Source: an uncultured Clostridia bacterium (GTDB taxonomy: Bacteria > Bacillota_A > Clostridia > Christensenellales > UBA1242). From it: a stretch of 15,669 bases of DNA. Position numbers and translations under genes: made by a program. How positions within the stretch are numbered: position 1 is the first letter of the stretch; every line of letters begins with the position of its first letter. Below are positions 6,524-12,760 of this stretch, in pieces. The stretch covers positions 1 to 15,669 of the forward strand of contig CANRFP010000026.1 of NCBI GenBank assembly GCA_947629895.1, given 5' to 3'. The notes under the pieces are model-generated. The model searched no databases and was not told the origin of the DNA. It saw only the letters and a program-made list of their open reading frames with translations.

Positions 6524-6553
6524 TTGATTTTTGATGACAATTTATGTTATTAT
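6524..6553 (+). promoter_or_regulatory. Extended -10 promoter of the peptidase gene
   Basis: TTGATT (6524-6529), an 18-bp spacer and TGTTATTAT (extended TGn plus TATTAT, 6545-6553) form a good sigma-A promoter. The -10 ends 6 nt before ATG 6560, so the start of transcription should fall at or next to the start codon. Confidence 0.65.
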
Positions 6554-6559
6554 TACTCT

Positions 6560-7168
6560 ATGAACATTGAAATTATCAAAGAGCAAAGACGAACGATTGC
6601 TCTAAAATTGTTAAATTCTCAAAATGCAGTTTTAAAAGTGCCAAAGCGTTTAAGTGACAAGAAGGCGCAAGAATTTTTGGATAGCAAACAAAAGTGGCTC
6701 GAAAATTCTGCCAAAAAACTTGCGGAACTTGAAAAATTTTCCAATTCTTTTGATTTTGGCAAATATATCTATCTTAATGGCAAAAATGCGGGCGAAGTTG
6801 ACGACATTGTTATTGGAAAAGCCAACAAAACCAATATAAAAAAATTTTACCTATCTTTGTTTGGCTCTCTGAGGCAGCGAGCGGAAGAACTTTCAAACCT
6901 TTCGGGGCTGAAATATGCTCAAATAAAGCCAACCAATTCTTGCCGAATTTGGGGAAGTTATAACGTGAAAGGCGAGATGAAACTTAATTGGCGGCTGGTG
7001 ATTTTGCCAGATGAATTTGTCACTTATGTTATTTGCCATGAACTTTGCCACAGCTTACATTTCAATCACAAACCAAAGTTTTGGAGAGATTTAGAAAAAA
7101 TTTGTCCAAATTGCCGAAAATTGAGGAAAAATCTTGAAAGTTTTGGCTTTGTTTTGAAGGCTATTTGA
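6560..7168 (+). CDS. YgjP/SprT-like zinc metallopeptidase
   Basis: This 202-residue protein belongs to the YgjP-like (DUF45, PF01863) gluzincin group, often labelled M48 or SprT family. The zinc motif HELCH lies at 160-164 with a third ligand candidate at H170 in HFNHKPKFW. A preceding SCRIWGSYN segment (127-135) matches the family SRWGSC-type motif, and the N-terminus EQRRTIALKL fits the family's first strand. The substrate is unknown; such proteins are thought to be cytoplasmic. I chose ATG 6560 by family alignment; an in-frame TTG at 6524 is preceded by AAGGTG (6511-6516), so a longer start cannot be excluded. With ATG 6560 there is no Shine-Dalgarno sequence and the mRNA is predicted to be leaderless. 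spoIVB begins 36 bp downstream. Confidence 0.88.
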   Translation: MNIEIIKEQRRTIALKLLNSQNAVLKVPKRLSDKKAQEFLDSKQKWLENSAKKLAELEKFSNSFDFGKYIYLNGKNAGEVDDIVIGKANKTNIKKFYLSLFGSLRQRAEELSNLSGLKYAQIKPTNSCRIWGSYNVKGEMKLNWRLVILPDEFVTYVICHELCHSLHFNHKPKFWRDLEKICPNCRKLRKNLESFGFVLKAI

Positions 7169-7204
7169 CGAATAAATGTGCAAGTTTTGCAGACACTAGG
7201 TTGT

Positions 7205-8362
7205 ATGAAAAAATTTAGTGTCTTTTTATTTGTTTTTGTTTTTACTTTTGTTTTTTGCAGCATGATTATAACGCCACTTCAAGAAATTGCCACACTTGAA
7301 GGCGGTTTTTTGGTGGATTATGAAGATGTGGAAAGTTCAAACAAAAACGGGCGATTTGGCTTTGTTACAAGTTCTTTGGAAGAAAAGGAAAAAACCGTTG
7401 ATGGCGTTAAGGTTAAACAAGGTGAGATTGTTTTTAAGTTGTTTGGGTTTATTCCCGTCAGAAAACTTGATGTGAAACTTTCAACCGGCGATGAATATTA
7501 TGTTGGAGGTGTTCCAATTGGGCTTGCAATAAACTCAAACGGCGCGATTGTGCTTGAGGGAAACTATTTTAAAGAAGGGGACATCATAACCAAAGTTAAT
7601 GGACAAGATGTGGAAAGCCTTGACAACCTTTCAGACATGTTGCAAGAATGCCCAAATGAGGCTGAGGTGGAATTTATAAGAAAAAACAAACCTCTTAAAA
7701 CTTTGGTGAAAACAAGTTATGATGAGGAAGATGGCAGGCTAAAACTTGGCGTTTGGGTGAAGGATGACATCACGGGAATTGGAACGCTGACTTTTGTCAA
7801 CAAAAAAACTTTGGAATATGGTGCGCTTGGGCATCCTATTGTGGAAAGCAATGGAGGAAATGTTGTGCCTGTGGCAAATGGCGGCGTTTATGATTGTGAC
7901 TTAATTGGCATAAATAAAGGAAAAAAGAATGCGCCGGGTGAACTGAAATGTGTTTTTGTGCCAAGCAGCCAAAAGAAAGGAACGATTGAAACCAATTCCA
8001 AATTTGGAATTAAAGGCGTTTTAAACGATGCAAGCGGGCTTGTTGACGAAAACTTAACTGCTAAACTTGGCGGAAGGTTGAGCGTTAAAATTGGAGATGC
8101 AAAAATTGTTTCAAGCATCAGTGGGATAAGAGAAGAATACGACATTGAAATAATAAAGGCGAATTATCAAAAGAAAGCCGATGACAAAAGCATTGTGTTT
8201 AGGGTGAAAGATAAGCGACTTCTTGAACTTTCAGGAGGGATTGTTCAAGGAATGAGTGGCTCACCAATTATGCAAGACGGGAAAATTGTTGGAGCGGTGA
8301 CCCATGTGTTTTTAACAGACCCAACCAAAGGTTATGGGGTGTATACGGATTTTATGCTCTAA
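7205..8362 (+). CDS. spoIVB: SpoIVB peptidase (S55 family), sporulation signalling protease
   Basis: SpoIVB is secreted from the forespore into the intermembrane space, where it cleaves SpoIVFA and so triggers pro-sigma-K processing in the mother cell. The 385-residue protein has an N-terminal hydrophobic signal/anchor (4-22) and a PDZ domain (about 100-170). The S55 peptidase domain follows, with GIGTLTFVNKKTLEYGALGH (191-210, catalytic His210), Asp336 in RVKDKRL and GMSGSP (349-354, Ser351). The His-Asp-Ser spacing agrees with the Bacillus enzyme. ATG 7205 gives the expected short signal segment; only a weak TAGG precedes it at 7197-7200, and a GTG at 7178 is an unlikely alternative. I find no clear sigma-G promoter. 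Its presence marks the organism as a spore former. Confidence 0.95.
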   Translation: MKKFSVFLFVFVFTFVFCSMIITPLQEIATLEGGFLVDYEDVESSNKNGRFGFVTSSLEEKEKTVDGVKVKQGEIVFKLFGFIPVRKLDVKLSTGDEYYVGGVPIGLAINSNGAIVLEGNYFKEGDIITKVNGQDVESLDNLSDMLQECPNEAEVEFIRKNKPLKTLVKTSYDEEDGRLKLGVWVKDDITGIGTLTFVNKKTLEYGALGHPIVESNGGNVVPVANGGVYDCDLIGINKGKKNAPGELKCVFVPSSQKKGTIETNSKFGIKGVLNDASGLVDENLTAKLGGRLSVKIGDAKIVSSISGIREEYDIEIIKANYQKKADDKSIVFRVKDKRLLELSGGIVQGMSGSPIMQDGKIVGAVTHVFLTDPTKGYGVYTDFML

Positions 8363-8363
8363 G

Positions 8364-8449
8364 CGCGGGGACAACTAGAATTTTAACGCGGACACAAAAA
8401 CACAGCAACTTGCTGTGTTTTTTAACCGCTAAAATTCGTTTTCCCCGCG
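8364..8449 (+). ncRNA. Long multi-stem hairpin after spoIVB (terminator core inside a structured element)
   Basis: Four nested stems share one axis: CGCGGGGA (8364-8371) / TCCCCGCG (8442-8449), GAATTTTA (8378-8385) / TAAAATTC (8430-8437), GCGG (8388-8391) / CCGC (8426-8429), and AAAAACACAGC (8396-8406) / GCTGTGTTTTT (8412-8422) with loop AACTT. The innermost stem plus T run would work as a terminator in either direction. The outer 24 bp of pairing is not needed for termination, so a structured RNA or repeat element is possible. Confidence 0.5.
8396..8423. terminator. Terminator of spoIVB
   Basis: The 11-bp stem AAAAACACAGC / GCTGTGTTTTT with a 5-nt loop ends in a T run (8418-8423); its A-rich 5' arm would serve the other strand. 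It is the apex of the larger structure at 8364-8449. Confidence 0.8.
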
Positions 8450-8506
8450 AACCCCTTTTCGCACCTTGCAAAATCACTCTGTGCATTTTGCTGCGGTATG
8501 AGTGAA

Positions 8507-8556
8507 TTTCCAATTTTGTATGCCGGGCAAAGCCCTACGCAAGACAAAATTGGAAA
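8507..8556. repeat. 13-bp perfect inverted repeat with inner GGGC-AAA-GCCC hairpin
   Basis: TTTCCAATTTTGT (8507-8519) and ACAAAATTGGAAA (8544-8556) are exact reverse complements. Between them GGGC (8525-8528), AAA and GCCC (8532-8535) form a second hairpin. No T run follows, so it is not a terminator. Confidence 0.6.
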
Positions 8557-8723
8557 ACGGGAATTTAAGAGTGCTGAAAGTGCTTGGCGATTTTGCGGCA
8601 ACTCTCTTGCGAAGTGGGGCGTTGACGGCGTGAAGGGATTGATAGAGGAGATCCAATTTTTTCAAAAAAGTGAGTGCTTTCGGGAATGTGTGGAATATAA
8701 TTTTGGCGTAAATTTATTAATTG

Positions 8724-8950
8724 ATTTTCTTTTGCATACTTTTCTTTTTTCCAAAAGAGTTAAGTGTCATTTGCGAAATTTTTGGGGATGTTTTTAGTGG
8801 GGTTTTCCTGTGCATACTTTTTTTAAAAGAGTTAAGTGGTTTCGGGTGATTTGCGAAATGTGTGATGTTTGAGGAGATTTTTAATGATTTTCTTTTGCAT
8901 ACTTTTCTTTTTTTCAAAAGAAAAGTATGAATTTGTTTGCGTTTTGCGAA
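8724..8950. repeat. Three degenerate tandem repeat units (~80-90 bp)
   Basis: Each unit starts with GCATACTTTT (8734, 8812, 8897), continues into an AAAAGA stretch, and contains TTGCGAA (8771, 8851, 8944). Units 1 and 2 also share AAAAGAGTTAAGTG. Units 1 and 3 share a GATTTTCTTTTGCATACTTTTC lead-in. The third unit closes as a perfect 14-bp hairpin, CATACTTTTCTTTT (8898-8911) / AAAAGAAAAGTATG (8916-8929). The promoter of the recombinase gene lies in and just after unit 3. Confidence 0.65.
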
Positions 8951-8965
8951 GAGATTTGATATAAT
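8937..8965 (+). promoter_or_regulatory. Extended -10 promoter of the recombinase gene
   Basis: TTGCGT (8937-8942), a 17-bp spacer and TGATATAAT (8957-8965, extended -10) are followed by six T residues and then ATG 8972. The expected transcription start coincides with the ATG. Confidence 0.7.
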
Positions 8966-8971
8966 TTTTTT

Positions 8972-10006
8972 ATGAAAATGTCTTATTATCAAACGCGCGA
9001 TTTAAAAAATATGAAAAAGATTGGGGGCTATCTTTCTGAGCTTCCAGAATATTGTTTCGATTTTTTTACAGGGATTGAAAACAACACTTCAACGCTTACG
9101 CGGGTGAACTATGCAATGGATTTGCATGTGTTTTTTGACTATCTTGAAAAATTTGTTGTAAAAAAGCCAAAAGCAGAGATAACTCTTGATGATTTGGAGG
9201 AAATTCAGGCACGAAACATTGAAAACTATCTTTCTTATATCTCTTATTATGAAATAAACGACAAAATGGAAAAAAACGGAGAGCGCGGAAAGGCGAGAAA
9301 ACTTGCAAGCGTTAGAAGTTTTTTCAAATATTTGTTTAATCATGATTTGCTTTCAAAAGATGTTGCAAGCAAAATTCAAACGCCAAAATTGCACAACAAG
9401 GAAATTATAAGGTTGGAGCAAGATGAGGTGCAGAGGATGCTTGAAGCGGTGCAATCGCCAACCACTTTCACCAGCAAACAAAGAGCCTATAACAAAAACA
9501 CGCAAGAGAGGGACAATGCCATTGTGACGCTTTTTCTTGGAACGGGCATTCGTATAAGCGAACTTGTTGGGCTTAATGTCGAGGACTTTGACTTCACACA
9601 AAACGCTTTTAAGGTGACCAGAAAAGGCGGAAATCAGGCAATTTTGTATTTTTCGGGCGAGGTTGATGAGGCTTTGAAAGTTTGGCTGAATAAGCGGGCA
9701 ACATTGAATCTTGACCCAAATGAAAATGCCATGTTTGTGTCACTTCAAAACAAACGTATTTGCGTGAGAGCGGTGGAAAATTTGGTGAAAAAGTATGCCA
9801 GAGAGGGCAGTCCTTTGAAAAAGATTTCGCCACATAAACTTCGTTCCACTTTTGGCACGAATTTGTATCGTGAAACGCGGGACATTTACATTGTGGCAGA
9901 TGTGCTTGGGCACAAGGATGTGAACACAACAAAGAAGCATTATGCTGCAATAAACGAAGATATGCGAAAAGCGGTTGCTGGGAAAGTGAAAATACATCAA
10001 AGTTAA
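8972..10006 (+). CDS. Tyrosine recombinase (XerC/XerD-like integrase)
   Basis: This 344-residue protein has an N-terminal SAM-like DNA-binding domain (about 24-128) and a C-terminal catalytic domain with all expected residues: R194 in GTGIRISEL, K218 in RKGG, H288 and R291 in HKLRSTF, H314 in LGHKDV, and nucleophile Y324 in KKHYAAI. It should cut and rejoin DNA through a 3'-phosphotyrosine. It is longer than typical XerC/XerD (about 300). It lacks the usual xer neighbourhood; the Firmicute xerC normally follows topA and trmFO, just outside this window. It is therefore uncertain whether this enzyme resolves chromosome dimers at dif or acts on a local site. No Shine-Dalgarno sequence precedes the ATG. 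A palindrome related to one at 6447-6489 begins directly after its stop codon. Confidence 0.92.
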   Translation: MKMSYYQTRDLKNMKKIGGYLSELPEYCFDFFTGIENNTSTLTRVNYAMDLHVFFDYLEKFVVKKPKAEITLDDLEEIQARNIENYLSYISYYEINDKMEKNGERGKARKLASVRSFFKYLFNHDLLSKDVASKIQTPKLHNKEIIRLEQDEVQRMLEAVQSPTTFTSKQRAYNKNTQERDNAIVTLFLGTGIRISELVGLNVEDFDFTQNAFKVTRKGGNQAILYFSGEVDEALKVWLNKRATLNLDPNENAMFVSLQNKRICVRAVENLVKKYAREGSPLKKISPHKLRSTFGTNLYRETRDIYIVADVLGHKDVNTTKKHYAAINEDMRKAVAGKVKIHQS

Positions 10007-10047
10007 CAATATATTGTGTATTATGCAACATACTACACAATATGTTG
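10007..10047. repeat. 41-bp palindrome, copy B, abutting the recombinase stop codon
   Basis: The arms CAATATATTGTGTATTATG (10007-10025) and CATACTACACAATATGTTG (10029-10047) match as an inverted repeat at 17 of 19 positions around a 3-bp spacer. They match copy A (6447-6489) at 16 and 17 of 19. CATAACACC follows at 10054-10062, the same word found beside copy A. No T run follows, so it is not a terminator. It is a candidate recombinase site or operator. Confidence 0.6.
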
Positions 10048-10100
10048 AGCTTGCATAACACCAAAAATTTCTGCATAATCTGATAAAACAAACAAAAAAA

Positions 10101-10132
10101 ACGAAGATTATTCATCTCCGTTTTTATTTTTT
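10101..10132. terminator. Bidirectional terminator between recombinase and helicase genes
   Basis: ACGAAGA (10101-10107) pairs with TCTCCGT (10115-10121), with one mismatch on the plus strand that becomes a G-U pair on the minus strand. A T-rich run follows on the plus strand. The minus strand has eight T residues (complement of 10093-10100). The helicase stop codon lies in the loop. Confidence 0.75.
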
Positions 10133-12627
10133 GTTCTTGAACTGTCAAATGCGTGTGGGTTGATGCTCAAAACTTTATCTATTGTATCTTGCCAATATTT
10201 GTTTGGCGATGCAGTTGGATTTTTCAAATATCTTTTAATTCCTTTTGTCATCAGCCTGAAAAATTTTTCATCCTCTGATATTTCTTGGCTTAAATAGTTC
10301 ACTTTAAGTGGTTTGTTAGGACTTTCCTTTTGTTGTTTTTTCACCCATTCAATATACTTTTCATCTCTTTCCGCAGTTTGTTCGCTTTTTTTCTTGTCGA
10401 AAGCTTTTGGATTGATTTTGTATATTTCTTGGATAAACTCTTCTGGGAAAGTGTATATAGATTTTTCTTTGTTTGATGTGAACATTTTAATTCTTAATGT
10501 CATTCTTCTGGAAAACTTCTCTTCTTTAGGGATTCCAGCCTCTTTGTATTTATATGGCAAAGGTTGATTTGGATTTTTTTGTTGTTGCTGTTTCACCCAT
10601 TCAAGATAAAGTCTGTTTCGTGACTCAAGTTTTTTGTCATGTTCATCCAAGGCGTTTGGATTGATTGCCAAAATTTGCTCAACAAATGCTGGGGTGAAAA
10701 CTCCCATCTTTTTGCTTGGGTTTTTTAATGTTTTTTTCATGTTGTTTGTTAATAATCTAAAACGGATTTCTTCTGCCGAAACGTTTTTATTGTTGGTGTT
10801 TGTTGGCAAAGGTTGGTTTGGATTATTCTCTTGCTTTTCTTGAACCCATCGAAGATATGAAGCATTTCTTTCCTCTCTTTTTTCACTTTGAGTCATATAT
10901 GCTCTTGGATTTATTTCAAGAATTTGGTCAATAAAATCTTGGTCAAACTTGTTTGCTCTTGTTCCGGGATGGTTGATGAACATTTTGATGGCTGCGGTTA
11001 TGTTTCGGAAGTATTTTTCTTCATCTGTGATTGTTTTTCCGTTTATGCTTATTGGAAGGGGCTCATTTGGATTTTCTGCTTGTTTTTGCCTTACCCATTC
11101 CAAATATCTTTCGTTGCGCTCAGATGTTGAGGCTTCACGCGTGTAGGTGAAAACATTTGGGTCGAGAGAAAGAAGTTTGCTTGAAATTTTTGGGTCAACA
11201 GAACGGTTGTTTTTGTTGTAGGAACATCTAACATGTGTTAGCCATTTGCCAAGTTTTACGCCATTTTTTTCATAACCTTTGGTAAGTTTCAAATTTTCAT
11301 GATTTTTCATATATTCTTCTGCTGCGGCAAGATAGGTTTCAGAGGAAGTTGTGCGATATGTCACAAGCGATTGAAGGTGATATAAAAACATTTGAAGTGG
11401 CAAAGCTTGTTCATCAATATGGAAAGGCAAAGTGGCTTGAAAATCCTCTACGCTGCCGTTTCCACCTTTTCCGTCATTTGAAAACACCGATGCAATGTCA
11501 TGCAAACTTATAATGTTGTTTACAACATCGATGATGAGTGGAATTTCGGCGCCTTTTGTGGAAAGCGCTCTTCCAATTTGTTGATAATAAATTGTTGGCG
11601 AAATGGTTGGGCGAAGCAAAATTGCTCCATCAACGTTGCCAATGTGCAAGCCTTCATTGAACATATCAATTGAAAGCAAAACTTTAAGTGCATCAGAATT
11701 GTCTTCATTAAATTCTTTTATTGTGTTTCTTATTGTTTTTGGAGAATCTTTGTGATATGCAACAAAAAATTTCACATTTGGATTAACTTTTGAAAACAGA
11801 GATGTTTCCATTTGTTCTTTAACTTCTTGCAAATGCTCATAATCTTGGCAGAAAACAATATATCGGCCGTCTTTTTTTGTGATATTTCGGGCAAAGCAAT
11901 CGTCAAGCCCGCCAAGATTTGCAGCCATTTTTTTCGCTTTTGTAAGCTGTCGCTTAAAGAGATTTCGCTTTTCTTGGTCTGCCAATTTGTTTATATCTTT
12001 TGCCAATTTTGCAAACACATCATCATAACGATAAATGGCAGTTACATATCTTGGTGTTGGCAAAATTCCCGTTCTGATTGACTCGTTCAAATCTGGGCCA
12101 ACAACCAAATCTTCGCCAAAAAGTTCATAGCCCATGTCGCGTTGGCTGTCCAAAAATCTGACAGGGGTTGCGGTTGTGCCTAAAACTTCAATATTAGGGT
12201 TGATGCTTAAAAGTTTTTTCACGCATTCTCCCCATTTTGATGCACCAACACGGTGAAATTCATCTAAAACAATGTAGTCATAATCCATTGCATCAAAATC
12301 CTCGTCTTTGAGTTGCAAAAGGCTGGAATATGTTGCAATGTCAACATTGTCAAAAAAATATGGTGGGGTTAAGCGCAAATCATCCATATAGCCGCGAAAT
12401 TGGTCTGCAATAGGTTTTTGGGAGGTGAGCACCAAGCCTCGTTTTGTTGAATCTTGCATGCAGTGTTCGCTGAGCCATTTTATGGCAATAAAAGCCTTTC
12501 CCGTGCCTGTGGCTTGAACAAAGCCAACACGTGTTGCCCCTTGTGAAAATTTTTCTTCAATTTGTTCATATGGAATATAATTGTGCTCTTTTAATATTCC
12601 AAATTTTTTCAATTCTTCTTCTGTCAT
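10108..12627 (-). CDS. Superfamily 2 DEAD/DEAH-type helicase with helicase-associated and tandem C-terminal repeats
   Basis: The 839-residue protein starts with an SF2 motor: Walker A ATGTGKA (39-45), DEFH (122-125), TTATP (151-155) and motif VI QQIGRALS (349-356). A helicase-associated-type segment follows, with GVKLGKWLTHVR at 456-467. Four repeats of 83-84 residues then run from about 505 to 830. Each begins with YxEWVxxxQ (W511, W594, W677, W761), contains NPNxPLP or a variant, and ends with INPxA (572, 655, 738, 822). SF2 proteins with helicase-associated domains occur in phage, plasmid and defence settings, but the role here is unknown. I chose ATG 12627 because it follows a consensus promoter by 6 nt; a TTG at 12645 would overlap the -10 box. 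There is no Shine-Dalgarno sequence. Confidence 0.88.
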   Translation of the reverse strand: MTEEELKKFGILKEHNYIPYEQIEEKFSQGATRVGFVQATGTGKAFIAIKWLSEHCMQDSTKRGLVLTSQKPIADQFRGYMDDLRLTPPYFFDNVDIATYSSLLQLKDEDFDAMDYDYIVLDEFHRVGASKWGECVKKLLSINPNIEVLGTTATPVRFLDSQRDMGYELFGEDLVVGPDLNESIRTGILPTPRYVTAIYRYDDVFAKLAKDINKLADQEKRNLFKRQLTKAKKMAANLGGLDDCFARNITKKDGRYIVFCQDYEHLQEVKEQMETSLFSKVNPNVKFFVAYHKDSPKTIRNTIKEFNEDNSDALKVLLSIDMFNEGLHIGNVDGAILLRPTISPTIYYQQIGRALSTKGAEIPLIIDVVNNIISLHDIASVFSNDGKGGNGSVEDFQATLPFHIDEQALPLQMFLYHLQSLVTYRTTSSETYLAAAEEYMKNHENLKLTKGYEKNGVKLGKWLTHVRCSYNKNNRSVDPKISSKLLSLDPNVFTYTREASTSERNERYLEWVRQKQAENPNEPLPISINGKTITDEEKYFRNITAAIKMFINHPGTRANKFDQDFIDQILEINPRAYMTQSEKREERNASYLRWVQEKQENNPNQPLPTNTNNKNVSAEEIRFRLLTNNMKKTLKNPSKKMGVFTPAFVEQILAINPNALDEHDKKLESRNRLYLEWVKQQQQKNPNQPLPYKYKEAGIPKEEKFSRRMTLRIKMFTSNKEKSIYTFPEEFIQEIYKINPKAFDKKKSEQTAERDEKYIEWVKKQQKESPNKPLKVNYLSQEISEDEKFFRLMTKGIKRYLKNPTASPNKYWQDTIDKVLSINPHAFDSSRTKNKNGDE

Positions 12628-12633
12628 GCTTTT

Positions 12634-12661
12634 ATTATAACACAATTTTTGAGTTTGTCAA
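12634..12661 (-). promoter_or_regulatory. Consensus promoter of the helicase gene
   Basis: On the minus strand TTGACA (complement of 12656-12661), a 16-bp spacer and TATAAT (complement of 12634-12639) are exact consensus hexamers. The -10 is followed by six bases and ATG 12627, so the mRNA should begin at or beside the start codon. Confidence 0.8.
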
Positions 12662-12704
12662 CCCCAAACAAATTTGTTTATTCGTTTTGTTTGTTAAATT
12701 TGTT

Positions 12705-12732
12705 TTGAAAAATTTGTCAACTTTGTTATAAT
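12705..12732 (+). promoter_or_regulatory. Promoter of comM-dprA-topA
   Basis: TTGAAA (12705-12710), a 16-bp spacer and TATAAT (12727-12732) predict a start near 12740 and a leader of about 20 nt that includes GGAGG. It diverges from the helicase promoter across a gap of about 130 bp. Confidence 0.7.
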
Positions 12733-12760
12733 GGCTTTGAATTTTGATTGCGGAGGATTT

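Larger units (their letters stand above)
8363..8971. other. 609-bp non-coding region between spoIVB and the recombinase gene
   Basis: No convincing gene is present. A 99-codon frame at 8498-8797 lacks a ribosome binding site and runs into repeats; a 63-codon frame on the minus strand (8474-8665) overlaps it. The left half holds nested inverted repeats, including the multi-stem hairpin at 8364-8449 and the 13-bp inverted repeat at 8507-8556. The right half holds three degenerate tandem units. The left part looks richer in G+C than the other gaps. It could be an interspersed repeat, a structured RNA, or debris of a mobile element. Confidence 0.6.

Noticed and set aside
7170..7200. A sigma-G promoter for spoIVB (GAATA, 19 bp, CACTAGG)
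   Set aside because: The -10 part matches poorly, the spacer is too long, and the match would leave almost no leader; not strong enough to annotate.
8474..8665. 63-codon minus-strand frame in the same gap
   Set aside because: Overlaps another open frame, no ribosome site and no recognisable domain; stop-free by composition.
8498..8797. 99-codon plus-strand frame between spoIVB and the recombinase gene
   Set aside because: No Shine-Dalgarno sequence, no recognisable motif, its start lies next to a perfect inverted repeat and its C-terminal third is encoded by the tandem repeats.
8724..8950. A CRISPR-like array
   Set aside because: Only three diverged units, spacing irregular, no exact repeats and no cas genes nearby.
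10007..10047. A chromosomal dif site for XerC/XerD
   Set aside because: The half TTATGCAACAT resembles a XerD arm (8 of 11 to the Bacillus dif), but the other arm does not match and the spacing between arm-like words is wrong in both copies.
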